From NCBI GenBank assembly GCA_021773135.1, contig JAJFKP010000027.1, positions 1-64,000 on the forward strand: a stretch of DNA of 64,000 nt, given 5' to 3'. Of the stretch, positions 1-8,630 are shown piece after piece. Source of the stretch: Woeseiaceae bacterium. GTDB taxonomy: Bacteria > Pseudomonadota > Gammaproteobacteria > Steroidobacterales > Woeseiaceae. The position numbers and the translations under genes were made by a program. The notes beneath the pieces were generated by a model that did not search any database, was not told where the DNA came from, and worked only from the letters and a program-made list of their open reading frames with translations. Numbering within the stretch: the first letter of the stretch is position 1; each line of letters opens with the position of its first letter.

Positions 1-1
1 G

Positions 2-517
2 GTGCAGTTGTTCCATGACCACGTGCTTGTGAAGGAGCCGGGTACGTCGAAAGCGACCCCGTGGCACCAGGATTCTCCCTACTATTTTGTTGCAGGTGAG
101 CAGACCGTGAGTTTCTGGTGCCCGGTCGATCCGGTGCGCGAGGCAACGCTGCGCTGTGTCGCCGGATCCCATCGGTGGGAAAAGCCGGTTCTGCCCACCC
201 GGTGGCTTGCCGAAACGAACTTTTATCCGGATGCGGAACGTTACCTGCCCGTTCCGGACCCCGACAACGATGCCATGCATGTGCTTGAGTGGCCAATGGA
301 GCCGGGCGACGCGGTGGCATTTGATTATCGAACGCTGCACGGTGCCCGCGGCAACCATTCGACGCAGCGTCGGCGCGCGTTTTCCGTACGACTGGTGGGG
401 GATGACGCTCGCTATGTCTCCCGGCCGGGCCCGACGTCACCGCCGTTTGATGGTCACAATATGCGCGATGGGGAGCGGCTGCGGGAAGACTGGTTTCCGG
501 TTATCTATACAGTCTGA
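2..517 (+). CDS. Phytanoyl-CoA dioxygenase (PhyH) family protein, 5'-truncated by the window edge
   Basis: This is the C-terminal part of an Fe(II)/2-oxoglutarate-dependent oxygenase of the PhyH family; the start lies upstream of the window. In the visible 171 residues the iron-binding HxD pair is H22/D24 in the context WHQDS. The distal iron histidine is H113 (LHGARGN), followed by an arginine-rich stretch (124-126) at the usual place for binding the 2-oxoglutarate carboxylate. Family members hydroxylate small molecules or lipid acyl chains; the substrate cannot be read from sequence. It converges on the esterase gene ending at 573. A complete relative lies on the opposite strand at 1489-2319. 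Confidence 0.85.
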   Translation: MQLFHDHVLVKEPGTSKATPWHQDSPYYFVAGEQTVSFWCPVDPVREATLRCVAGSHRWEKPVLPTRWLAETNFYPDAERYLPVPDPDNDAMHVLEWPMEPGDAVAFDYRTLHGARGNHSTQRRRAFSVRLVGDDARYVSRPGPTSPPFDGHNMRDGERLREDWFPVIYTV

Positions 518-572
518 AAGCGCGGATCTGGGTTGTACTGATGGCGCCGAAGCCGCGGGAAGCGGCAGCCGA

Positions 573-1316
573 TTAGTTGTTGTCCAGGAAAGCGATGGCC
601 TCAGCGAATCGCGCGGCGTCGGGATTCTGGTGACCCATACCAGCAATTTCGAGGTAGAAGCTGTTTTCTACGTCTGTGCGAAGATAACGGTTATAGACGC
701 GCTTGGTCTCGCCGCGATTGAAATCCTCGCTTCCCGTCAGGAAAACAAACCGGCCGGAACGAATCCGCTCCAGTTCTTCTCTTGACCTCCTGCCGAAACT
801 GTTGACGCCACATATATATATCGCACCACGAAACAGCGTCGGATACTCAGGTGCGACCATGCTGGCTACTCTTCCACCGCCGGATAGCCCCGCAATAAAG
901 ATGCGGCCTGTATCGATTTCGTAGTTTCGGTCGATAAATGCCGGTGCCAGCAGCGAGTAAACAATTCTGAGCCGGGGGTCCACGCTGTTACCTGATTGGT
1001 TCGCGGCCACCCAAATGAGATTCCTGTCCCCCAAGACCGCTTGCCAGTGTTCCGGAATCCCACCGGAATTGCTCGGGCTGATATAAACGAGGACGCCTGC
1101 CGGCAAATCCGGGTCGTAGGAGTCAGGCACAAAAACGGTCCAGTCGATCATCGCGTCGCCGCTGACGACGCTCTCGAAATTGCCGGCGAATCCCTCGCCG
1201 CCGATTTCTATGACCGTCGCTGATTCCTGGTAGCTACCGAGCTGCTGCGCGGCCGACATGCTGACCTGTGTCAAGCCGACGCAGAATGTCACAAGAATTA
1301 CGCTGGCTTTAGTCAT
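573..1316 (-). CDS. Exported alpha/beta-hydrolase (esterase-like)
   Basis: A secreted or periplasmic hydrolase of 247 residues. The start at 1316 puts a typical signal peptide at the N terminus (MTKASV, hydrophobic core, ending near SAAQ); a longer frame reaches 1361 but would bury the signal peptide behind 15 residues. The nucleophile elbow is GLSGGG with Ser145. A candidate acid is in GSEDF near residue 198, and the catalytic histidine is H229 in GMGHQ. The fold resembles PHB-depolymerase or feruloyl-esterase-like hydrolases, but the substrate is unknown. It lies 172 bp downstream of the PhyH gene on the same strand. Confidence 0.75.
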   Translation of the reverse strand: MTKASVILVTFCVGLTQVSMSAAQQLGSYQESATVIEIGGEGFAGNFESVVSGDAMIDWTVFVPDSYDPDLPAGVLVYISPSNSGGIPEHWQAVLGDRNLIWVAANQSGNSVDPRLRIVYSLLAPAFIDRNYEIDTGRIFIAGLSGGGRVASMVAPEYPTLFRGAIYICGVNSFGRRSREELERIRSGRFVFLTGSEDFNRGETKRVYNRYLRTDVENSFYLEIAGMGHQNPDAARFAEAIAFLDNN

Positions 1317-1488
1317 TTCATGCACACGTCCCTGATCAGGAATGGCCGAATTGTTACGCATATTCTTAACTGGCAGTCACATCGAGATTGAGATGGCAGC
1401 CGAAATAAAAACATTATTTGCAGCAACCGCGCCCCCTGCTGCAAATCCGTGGTCAGCCACTCCGCAGAAAGAATAGCATGCAAGCGCA

Positions 1489-2319
1489 CTAGTGGTTCGG
1501 CTTGATGACGCACGGCCAGAGGTCGGAATCAAGCGTGTCGCCCGCACTCAAGGGAGGCAGTGGCGGCATTTCCTGGAGCCCGTCACGTGGGTGAAACACG
1601 ACATCATCACCGGTCCAACGGGACACATAAGCCCGTCGTCGCCTGTCTGTTGACTGATTGCCGGGTGAGCCATGCACGGTCAGGCCGTGGTGTATCGTGC
1701 AGTCACCTGGTTCCAGGTCAAACTGAGCTATCTCGAATTCGTGCCGCGCCGCGTCGATGTCGGGTACCTCCGGCAGCGGCTCCCTGTACTGATTGCTACC
1801 GCTAAAACTCGCCGGTTTGAATTTCCGATTCCATTTGTGCGAGCCCTTTACGTATTCCACGGCACCACTGTGAGCGGTGACCGGGTCCAGGGCTAACCAC
1901 AATGTGGCGATTTGCTGCCCGTCAATCGGCCAATAAGTCATATCGTGGTGCCACGGCGTTTTCGTCACCGTGCCGGGCTCCTTGATCAGCCACTGATCGA
2001 AAAATATATTCACTTTTCGGGAACGCATGAATTCTGCGGCAATTGACGCGGCCGGCGAATCGAATACAAATTTTCGGCACCGCTCGTTGTGCGTCCAGAC
2101 AAATGTGTCGTGAAAAAATCGGCCGGGTTCGTCACGCAGTGAGGCGAGTTCTGCATGTAGCTCGCCGGGTTTCTCCAGCGAGCGTTCCGCGGCCTCTTGC
2201 AATCTTGCTACCCATTCTGTCGAAAAAAACGCTCGCAGGCACATGACGCCGTCCCTGTCGTAGTGTGCTATTTCCGCCGCCGTTATCGGCCGGGCAAGTT
2301 TCGACTCAGACATTGACAT
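1489..2319 (-). CDS. Phytanoyl-CoA dioxygenase (PhyH) family protein
   Basis: A complete Fe(II)/2-oxoglutarate oxygenase of 276 residues. The HxD pair is H124/D126 (TPWHHD), the distal histidine is H216 (VHGSPGN), and the arginine cluster 226-229 should hold 2-oxoglutarate. The start is placed at 2319 (ATG, reading MSMSES); a second ATG follows at 2313. The open frame continues to 2547 but the extra 76 residues overlap the upstream gene and do not look like protein. The gene lies 58 bp after the formamidase-like gene on the same strand, so the two are probably co-transcribed. It shares the KEPGT...TPWH(Q/H)D core with the partial protein at the window start. Confidence 0.88.
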   Translation of the reverse strand: MSMSESKLARPITAAEIAHYDRDGVMCLRAFFSTEWVARLQEAAERSLEKPGELHAELASLRDEPGRFFHDTFVWTHNERCRKFVFDSPAASIAAEFMRSRKVNIFFDQWLIKEPGTVTKTPWHHDMTYWPIDGQQIATLWLALDPVTAHSGAVEYVKGSHKWNRKFKPASFSGSNQYREPLPEVPDIDAARHEFEIAQFDLEPGDCTIHHGLTVHGSPGNQSTDRRRRAYVSRWTGDDVVFHPRDGLQEMPPLPPLSAGDTLDSDLWPCVIKPNH

Positions 2320-2377
2320 GGTGTATGCAGGATTCTGTCGGTAACGAAATGAATACAAATAATGTGTGCACGTTAAT

Positions 2378-3253
2378 CTATACAAGCCCCATCTGCAGTA
2401 AAGCCTGTTGCGCCAGCCATGTATTGCTGTCCGTGAGATCCAGTACGACATCGAAATGGTTGCGGTCGGCAACTTCATCAAATGCCACCGGGATATTGGC
2501 TCTTCTAAGCATGCTGCCGAATGCAGATGTCTGACGCTTGAATTCATCGGTCTCGTTGTCGCCGTATGCCAGGATGACCGGGCATCGATTGCGGACGCGA
2601 TGACGAATAGGGCTGTTCAGAATTGCCTCCTCATTGTCCATGCCTATGACCTCGTTGACGTAAGTCAGCACTATCGGTTCCAGGTCGAATATGCCGCTAA
2701 TCGCGCAGACGCCTTTAACGGTGTCTGCGGGAAGACCGTAGTCGGACCAGTCCGTGACAAGCATCATTGCAGCCAGGTGGGCGCCGGCAGAACTGCCGGA
2801 GATGAAAATCCGGTTGCGATCATAACCCCATTTCTCGGCGGTACTATATAACCACACAATCGCGCGGCGGATTTCCGCAACAATACCGGTCAGGGACTGC
2901 TGTGGTGCAAGCGTGTAATTGAGTGCCGCAAAATAGCTGCCTGCTTCCTGGAACATCGGTGCAGCAAAACAGGACTCGTTCTTGCTCAGTAACTGCCAAT
3001 AGCCGCCATGAATGAACACATGCAGTGGCGCCGATTCGGCGTGGTCCGGTACAAACAGGTCCAGAGTTTCCCCTGCGCCAGTCCCGTATCGCCGCTCTGG
3101 AAAACACGTGCCGTTGACCAGGGCAGCAGCTTTTGCGGTTTCACTAAGCTGCACATACCGCTCCAGGAAAACGTTGATATCGTCGATGCAACTGCTGGGC
3201 GAGTATTCCCGGTCGAGTTCGGTCTGGTCAAACATGGCATAGATTTTCGTCAT
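2378..3253 (-). CDS. Alpha/beta-hydrolase, arylformamidase (kynurenine formamidase)-like
   Basis: A cytoplasmic hydrolase of 291 residues. It has the oxyanion motif HGGYW (82-86), the nucleophile elbow GSSAG with Ser155, an acid candidate in GDNETDEF (about 232-236) and the histidine H266 in RNHFD. The HGGYW motif and length match the hydrolase family that includes arylformamidases, but there are no tryptophan-catabolism genes nearby, so an esterase acting on another substrate is equally possible. The start at 3253 (MTKIYAMFDQ) is preferred; the frame extends 8 codons further. It is transcribed divergently from the TauD-like gene at 3351, with about 100 bp between them for promoters. Confidence 0.8.
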   Translation of the reverse strand: MTKIYAMFDQTELDREYSPSSCIDDINVFLERYVQLSETAKAAALVNGTCFPERRYGTGAGETLDLFVPDHAESAPLHVFIHGGYWQLLSKNESCFAAPMFQEAGSYFAALNYTLAPQQSLTGIVAEIRRAIVWLYSTAEKWGYDRNRIFISGSSAGAHLAAMMLVTDWSDYGLPADTVKGVCAISGIFDLEPIVLTYVNEVIGMDNEEAILNSPIRHRVRNRCPVILAYGDNETDEFKRQTSAFGSMLRRANIPVAFDEVADRNHFDVVLDLTDSNTWLAQQALLQMGLV

Positions 3254-3350
3254 TGTCGTCCGGTCAAAAAACAGCAAAATGCTGACGGGGTTTTGACTAG
3301 AATAGCAAGAATAGACCTCGTTTCATTCGAAGGGATAATGACCAGCCAGG

Positions 3351-4391
3351 ATGCCGTCTGCTGTAAACAAACCGCCAACACCCGGTGCAGCGATTGTCGG
3401 TCCGCACGCGTGGATCGGCGCGCAAATGGCAGCGGCGCAGGATCAATGGCTGGTGACGCTGTCGCATGACCAGATTGCCGATCTTGAGGCGGCGGCGAAT
3501 CATTTTCTTGCATTGGGCAAAGACGTGGTCGAGATCACAAGCCGGGATTTTCCGCTGCGTCATTTCAATCGTTACCTCGTGGAATTGCACACCCGGCTTT
3601 TGCATGGCGCAGGTTTTGAGGTGTTGCGTGGATTGCCCACAGCTACATACTCTGAGGAATATACCGCTGTGATTTTCTGTGGTATCGGTTCACATCTGGG
3701 CAACGCCAGGTCGCAGAATAGGCATGGCGATATCCTGGGTCATGTTCGAAATACCGGCGCCAGCTCCGGCGATCCGAACACGCGGATTTACCAGACCAGC
3801 GAACGACAGACGTTTCACACGGATTCGGCCGATGTCGTCGGCCTGCTCTGTTTGCAGGGGGCCCGTGAGGGAGGTTTGTCACTTCTGGTCAGCGCACCTA
3901 CGATTTACAATCGACTGCGCGCGCTGCGCCCCGATCTCGCGGTGTTGTTGTTTGATCCCATTGCCACGGATCGCCGTGGCGAGGTGCCTGCAGGCGCGAA
4001 GCCGTACATGGAAATACCGCCATTGAACTGGCACGCCGGGCACCTGACTGTGTTTTACCAGCGCCAGTATATTAATAGCGCGCAACGCTTCGAGGGTGCG
4101 ATGACGCTGACACCGGCACATATTGAAGCGCTCGACTTGTTCGATGAACTTGCCAATAATCCTGAGCTCAATCTCTCCTTGCGACTCCGTCCAGGTGACA
4201 TGCAGTTCGTCTACAATCATAACCAGTTGCACGATCGAACCAGCTTTACCGATTGGCCGGATCCGACAAAACGTCGGCACCTGCTCAGGCTGTGGCTGTC
4301 AATGCCAGGTGATCGCCCGCTGCCGGACTGTTTCAAGGAGCGCTACGGCAGCATTGAAGTTGGCAACCGTGGCGGGATATACACGCGGTAA
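3351..4391 (+). CDS. TauD/TfdA-like Fe(II)/2-oxoglutarate oxygenase
   Basis: A protein of 346 residues with a clavaminate-synthase-like jelly-roll fold. The iron-binding residues are H156/D158 (TFHTDSAD) and the distal histidine H294 (NHNQLHDR); arginines at 298 and 308-309 are candidates for 2-oxoglutarate binding. Relatives act on taurine, alkyl compounds or aromatic ethers, and the substrate here is unknown. It is followed within 36 bp by a Rieske oxygenase gene, which suggests one transcript and one pathway. It heads the plus-strand run reaching to about 8.5 kb. Confidence 0.85.
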   Translation: MPSAVNKPPTPGAAIVGPHAWIGAQMAAAQDQWLVTLSHDQIADLEAAANHFLALGKDVVEITSRDFPLRHFNRYLVELHTRLLHGAGFEVLRGLPTATYSEEYTAVIFCGIGSHLGNARSQNRHGDILGHVRNTGASSGDPNTRIYQTSERQTFHTDSADVVGLLCLQGAREGGLSLLVSAPTIYNRLRALRPDLAVLLFDPIATDRRGEVPAGAKPYMEIPPLNWHAGHLTVFYQRQYINSAQRFEGAMTLTPAHIEALDLFDELANNPELNLSLRLRPGDMQFVYNHNQLHDRTSFTDWPDPTKRRHLLRLWLSMPGDRPLPDCFKERYGSIEVGNRGGIYTR

Positions 4392-4427
4392 CGAACCTGA
4401 AACTGTTAAAGTCGGCGACAGGCTGAG

Positions 4428-5552
4428 ATGACGAGCATTGGAATGACAGAGCAGAAATCCTACAGTGGCCGCGCCAACCTGGCGGATATTCACACGCCGC
4501 TTGTTTACAACCAGTGGTACGTTGCCGGACTGGCCGAGGAGTTCACTCGTGAGCTTCGGGAACGCTTCATTCTCGAACGTTCGATTGTTATGTATCGAAA
4601 ACAGGACGGCACGCCGGTCGCTTTGCAAAATCGATGTGCGCACAGATCTTATCCGCTGCATAAGAGCAAACTTGAGGGCGATGAAATTCGCTGCGGCTAC
4701 CACGGTATCAAGTACAGCACGACCGGCGAAATCATTGAGGTTCCGTCGCAGGAGATGTGTCCGAAAGTCAAAATCAAGAATTACGCGCTGGTCGAGATTG
4801 GCCCGTTTGTCTGGATCTGGATGGGCGAGGCCGAAGCGGCGAACGAAGACCTGTTGCCCGAATTGCGGATTCATGACGATCCCGCCTGGACGGTCGTTGT
4901 CGGTGAACACAATCATGTGGACGGAAACTATCTGCTGATGCAGGAAAACCTGTGTGACCTGAGTCATCTCCCTTATTTGCACGAAAAGACGTTTGCTACA
5001 CGGAAAGAGTATGCGGAAGTGCCGCTCCAGGTGGCACGGGAGGGCGATACTGTCGACTACCACCGACATACGAAGAATCAGTGGGACCTGGTCAAGTTCA
5101 TATATCCGCCGTTCATCGACTATAGCGACCAGGACTTCGAGCACCGGTCGGGCGGGACATTCCTGTCACCCGGGATGCTTATGGGTTACGGTAAACTGAC
5201 GCCTTCGAATGGCAATGCACAGCTGCATCATCATGTGAATCACTACCTGACGCCCGAACACCAGGACAGTTGTCACTATTTCTGGTATGTCGCGCGCAAC
5301 TACGCACTCGACAATGAGGAATTCGACGATCGGTTTCGAGGGTTCATAACGACTGGATTCGAAGAAGACAAAACGGCAACCCGACTGATGCAGGAAATGC
5401 TGACGAAGGACCGTCACGTGTTTCGTGAAATGAATGTTGCTGGCGACAAAGCGGGCACATTGATGCGCATGGTTGTAAAGAAACTCGCGGATGCCGAGAC
5501 ACAGGAAATGACCTTAGAGTGCCTGGACACAGCAAAACAACATCAGCAATAA
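4428..5552 (+). CDS. Rieske [2Fe-2S] oxygenase, vanillate O-demethylase (VanA)-like
   Basis: A terminal oxygenase of 374 residues. The Rieske cluster ligands are C70-x-H72 and C89-x2-H92 (CAHR ... CGYHG). The mononuclear iron site follows as D177-x2-H180-x4-H185 (CDLSHLPYLH). Length and layout match the VanA / Pdo branch, which demethylates or hydroxylates aromatic rings using electrons from a separate reductase. No VanB-type reductase is seen in the window, so the electron donor must be elsewhere. A second possible start is the ATG at 4443. The gene lies 36 bp after the TauD-like gene and 18 bp before the SnoaL remnant. Confidence 0.9.
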   Translation: MTSIGMTEQKSYSGRANLADIHTPLVYNQWYVAGLAEEFTRELRERFILERSIVMYRKQDGTPVALQNRCAHRSYPLHKSKLEGDEIRCGYHGIKYSTTGEIIEVPSQEMCPKVKIKNYALVEIGPFVWIWMGEAEAANEDLLPELRIHDDPAWTVVVGEHNHVDGNYLLMQENLCDLSHLPYLHEKTFATRKEYAEVPLQVAREGDTVDYHRHTKNQWDLVKFIYPPFIDYSDQDFEHRSGGTFLSPGMLMGYGKLTPSNGNAQLHHHVNHYLTPEHQDSCHYFWYVARNYALDNEEFDDRFRGFITTGFEEDKTATRLMQEMLTKDRHVFREMNVAGDKAGTLMRMVVKKLADAETQEMTLECLDTAKQHQQ

Positions 5553-5570
5553 ATTATAAAGGAAACTGGT

Positions 5571-6028
5571 ATGTTCACCAGGACGATTCGCACAGTGACT
5601 GTCGTCGTTGCGTTGGTATTTCTATCTGCAGGCTTGCTTGCGAAAGATTCGGCGATTGACGCTCATTCACAAGAGGTAACTGATGAAGAGCGTGCCGCGC
5701 TCGACGTCGTTGCGCGCCGCACCGCCGCATACAACGAGCATGATATTGACGCGTTCCTGGCGACCTACGATGCGAAGGTTCGGGTGTATGAATTTCCTGA
5801 AGAATTTCTTGGGGTGGGAGAGCGCGAATGGATGCTATTTTTAGGCCTCAATTTGCCGAGAACGATGGTCAGATAGTGGTCCACAGTCAGCATGCGCTGG
5901 GCAATACCGTGGTCAGCGATGAAACAACGACGGTCTACGGACATACCGAGCACAACATTGGCATCTACACCGTAAGCGAAGGTCTGATCATTGAGGTGAG
6001 GCTGATCGAACCATCCGAAGCCAGGTAA
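5571..6028 (+). pseudogene. Exported SnoaL/NTF2-like protein, frameshifted
   Basis: The frame opened at 5571 has a signal peptide (MFTRTIR, hydrophobic stretch, GLLAKD) and an NTF2-like beginning (RRTAAYNEHDIDAFLATYDA). Near 5826-5830 the NTF2 pattern leaves this frame and continues in another frame (MDAIFRPQFAENDG to the stop at 6028). Restoring one missing base around 5827 gives a continuous protein of about 152 residues with the usual SnoaL ending (TVSEGLIIEVRLI). The change therefore looks like a single-base deletion, either a real mutation or a sequencing or assembly error. It sits between the Rieske oxygenase and the DUF6152 gene, so the intact version probably belonged to the same operon. 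Confidence 0.75.
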
Positions 6029-6043
6029 CCGGGAGCCGTAGTC

Positions 6044-7180
6044 ATGACAAATTCAATCAACCGAGTGTATCCAGTGTTGGCCCGCATCGCGATGCGACGA
6101 GTGAATTTGTGCATCGTGCTCCTGATCGTTGGCCTGATCAGTGTGCCGGCGCTTGCGCATCATTCATTTCCGGCGGAGTTCGATAAGTCTCAACCCGGTG
6201 AAGTCAGTGGCAGAATTGTCGAGGTCTGGTACAAGAATCCGCATGCCCGTTATCGTCTCGAAGTCGAAGCAGACGATGGTTCCATGGAGGAGTGGGACAT
6301 ACAGACGACCAGCCTGATCAGTCTGCGCAGGGTGGGGTGGACAAAGGATACGCTGCAAGTGGGTGAGATGGTCCGAATCTGGGGTGACCTGGGACACAAC
6401 AACACCAGGAAACTCTTCATGCGCGGCTTAGAAAAATCCGACGGGACTGAGTTGTTACCCGGTGGTGCCAACAGAGATGCAAACGACGCCAGCAAGGAAA
6501 AGACGACTCAGAACAACACCTACACCTATGCACAGGTCAATCCCCATCATCCTTTCGATATCAGCGGTCCGTGGAACAATGCTTACAAATTTCGTCTGAC
6601 GGTCGATGACCTCGAGCCGAAGCCAACGCCGTTTACGCCAGAGGGCCAGCGTGTATTTGCTGCCACACAGTCGTGGCAGGATGACGTGCTGCGATGTATG
6701 CCCCTGGGCCTGCCACGCATATTCGGCTCGCCTTACGCGATGGAAATTATTGATGCAGGCAGTCACTACGTAATCCTGCATGTGCAAAACAACACGCCGC
6801 GCCGAATCTGGATGGATGGCCGCAAACCGGCAAGTGACCTGCCGCCAACGTCCATGGGATTCTCAGTCGGCCACTGGGAAGACGATGTGCTCGTGGTTGA
6901 GACAACGCACCTGTCGCCGGGAACGCTGGATGGTTCCCTGTTGCCGATGTCGGGTGCGCATACGCGCCTTGTCGAACACTGGAAATTCGACGCGGATCGA
7001 CTGTCGGTGGATCGAACGATGACGATTTACGATTCGTACTATTCCAAACCACTCGTACGCCAGCGCGGTTCGATTCGAAGCGACTCTGTCGAGATCATAG
7101 AGCCTGCACCATGCGATCCAGACGGGCACTATCGCGACCTTCTCGAAAGTAACCGCCTCGAGGAACATTTCAGTCTGTAG
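6044..7180 (+). CDS. Exported DUF6152 family protein
   Basis: A protein of 378 residues with an N-terminal signal peptide whose mature end begins AHHSFPAEFD, the hallmark of DUF6152. The N-terminal domain (about 38-145) reads as a small beta-rich fold (GEVSGRIVEVWYKNPHARY). The remaining 220 residues form a second domain with many WxDD and W-rich turns (GHWEDDVLVVETTHLSP) that I recognise from other uncharacterised environmental proteins; its role is unknown. A GGGAG ribosome site 8 bases before the ATG at 6044 supports this start. It lies 15 bp after the SnoaL remnant and 26 bp before the sulfatase-like gene. Confidence 0.8.
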   Translation: MTNSINRVYPVLARIAMRRVNLCIVLLIVGLISVPALAHHSFPAEFDKSQPGEVSGRIVEVWYKNPHARYRLEVEADDGSMEEWDIQTTSLISLRRVGWTKDTLQVGEMVRIWGDLGHNNTRKLFMRGLEKSDGTELLPGGANRDANDASKEKTTQNNTYTYAQVNPHHPFDISGPWNNAYKFRLTVDDLEPKPTPFTPEGQRVFAATQSWQDDVLRCMPLGLPRIFGSPYAMEIIDAGSHYVILHVQNNTPRRIWMDGRKPASDLPPTSMGFSVGHWEDDVLVVETTHLSPGTLDGSLLPMSGAHTRLVEHWKFDADRLSVDRTMTIYDSYYSKPLVRQRGSIRSDSVEIIEPAPCDPDGHYRDLLESNRLEEHFSL

Positions 7181-7206
7181 TTAAGTAGATAAAGGGGTTC
7201 TAGAAG

Positions 7207-8535
7207 TTGAAGCTGGATGTAATCGACTTTGCTCGCAGCCGTGCAATCGTTCTGTTCCTGTTGGCGGGCGCTCTGCTGACGACCAATGCGCATGCGCAGA
7301 GCACATCAGCGCGGCCCAATATCGTGCTCATTGTCTCGGACTATATGGGCTATCGAGATATCGAACCTTATGGCGCTGCGGATATTAGTACGCCGTCGCT
7401 CAGTCGCCTGGCATCTGAAGGCACCAGGATGACCAATTTTTATGCTGCGGCACCGGTTTGCGGGCCCGCGCGCGCTGCATTGTATACGGGACAATATCCG
7501 GCCAGAATCGATTTTGAGAAGAACATTCGCACCGAGGCCGACGGATTGTCGTCTTCAATCCCAACGTTGCCGCGCTGGCTGAAATCTGCCGGATACCGGA
7601 CGGCGCTCTTTGGCAAATGGCACCTGGGATCCGCTCCCGAGTTCACCCCGAACGCGCACGGGTTTGACGAGTTTGTCGGTCATCATATGTGGACGATTGG
7701 CTACTACAATCACAAGACGGCAGAGGGCGAGCCGGGGTTATTCGAAAATAACCAGATTGCAGATCGGGAAGGGTATCTGACAGACCTGCTGACAGTCGAG
7801 GCCGTCAACTTTATAGACAGAAACAGCGATCAGCCGTTCTTCGTTACGTTGGCTTATAACGCGGCGCTACCGCCGTATCAGCCACCGGGCCTGCCTGAGG
7901 CGCGCTGGGACGAGGGCTGGGATGTTAATGAGGCAAGTCGAACCGACTATGTCCACATGGTTGAGCGCATGGATGATGGCATTGGCAAAGTGCTCGACAA
8001 GCTCGATGAAAAACAGCTGTCGGCCAACACGTTCGTCATCTATACGTATGACCATGGCGGTCGGCACCTTGTGGATTCGTCACCTCTTTTTCATGGGTTC
8101 GCCAATTTGTGGGAGGGCGGCATTCGCACGCCCTTGATCATGCGGCTGCCGGGCGTGATCGAGGCAAACGAAGTATCTCCGGCACCGGGAATTGCGATGG
8201 ACATCGCCGCGACCATACTCGATGTAACAGGTTTGTCGGCAAACGCCGCATCTCTCGACGGTGTCAGCCTGTTGCCAATATTGCAGGGCGGCGCTGCAGC
8301 ACCGGTCCGTCAATTTTATTGGCAGGCTGACTTCTACAACTTTGGCCAACAGCGAGCGATTCGGGAGGGCAACTGGAAATTAATCGAGCATGACAATACG
8401 CAGTTCCTGTTTGACCTGACTGACAGTCCTGACGAGAGAAATAATCAATACTACCGTCGTCAGGATATCGCTAAGCGATTACGTGCAGCATTGGATAGAT
8501 GGCAAGACAATGTCAATGGGGTCGAACCGAATTAA
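7207..8535 (+). CDS. Exported sulfatase-family protein with altered active-site residues
   Basis: A periplasmic protein of 442 residues starting at TTG, with a signal peptide ending near NAHAQ. It has the sulfatase fold (RPNIVLIVSD, FGKWHLG with K137/H139, LWEGGIRTP). The formylglycine motif CxPxR is present as C85-G-P-A-R89. Several usual catalytic or metal residues are changed: the DD pair near 45-46 is D-Y, the YNAPH histidine position reads YNAALPP, the DN pair near 282-283 is D-H, and the usual lysine before YEGG is absent. Arylsulfatase activity is therefore doubtful, and another phosphatase-like or binding role is possible. The last codons and stop fall inside a 74-bp repeat element. 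Confidence 0.85.
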   Translation: MKLDVIDFARSRAIVLFLLAGALLTTNAHAQSTSARPNIVLIVSDYMGYRDIEPYGAADISTPSLSRLASEGTRMTNFYAAAPVCGPARAALYTGQYPARIDFEKNIRTEADGLSSSIPTLPRWLKSAGYRTALFGKWHLGSAPEFTPNAHGFDEFVGHHMWTIGYYNHKTAEGEPGLFENNQIADREGYLTDLLTVEAVNFIDRNSDQPFFVTLAYNAALPPYQPPGLPEARWDEGWDVNEASRTDYVHMVERMDDGIGKVLDKLDEKQLSANTFVIYTYDHGGRHLVDSSPLFHGFANLWEGGIRTPLIMRLPGVIEANEVSPAPGIAMDIAATILDVTGLSANAASLDGVSLLPILQGGAAAPVRQFYWQADFYNFGQQRAIREGNWKLIEHDNTQFLFDLTDSPDERNNQYYRRQDIAKRLRAALDRWQDNVNGVEPN

Positions 8536-8593
8536 TCGGCGCTCCGGCAATCGTGGCGGGATGAGAATTTTTGCCAGAAAATTCGGTTCGACC
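8520..8593. repeat. 74-bp inverted-repeat element, copy 1
   Basis: The ends are a perfect 14-bp inverted repeat: GGTCGAACCGAATT at 8520-8533 and its reverse complement at 8580-8593. The core contains GCAATCGTGGC-GGATGA. A second copy of exactly the same length lies at 9345-9418. The layout resembles a REP/MITE-type non-autonomous element. This copy provides the last codons and stop of the sulfatase-like gene. Confidence 0.75.
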
Positions 8594-8630
8594 TTTTTAT
8601 CAGATTCTTGTGCCTGAATACGTTTATGTC

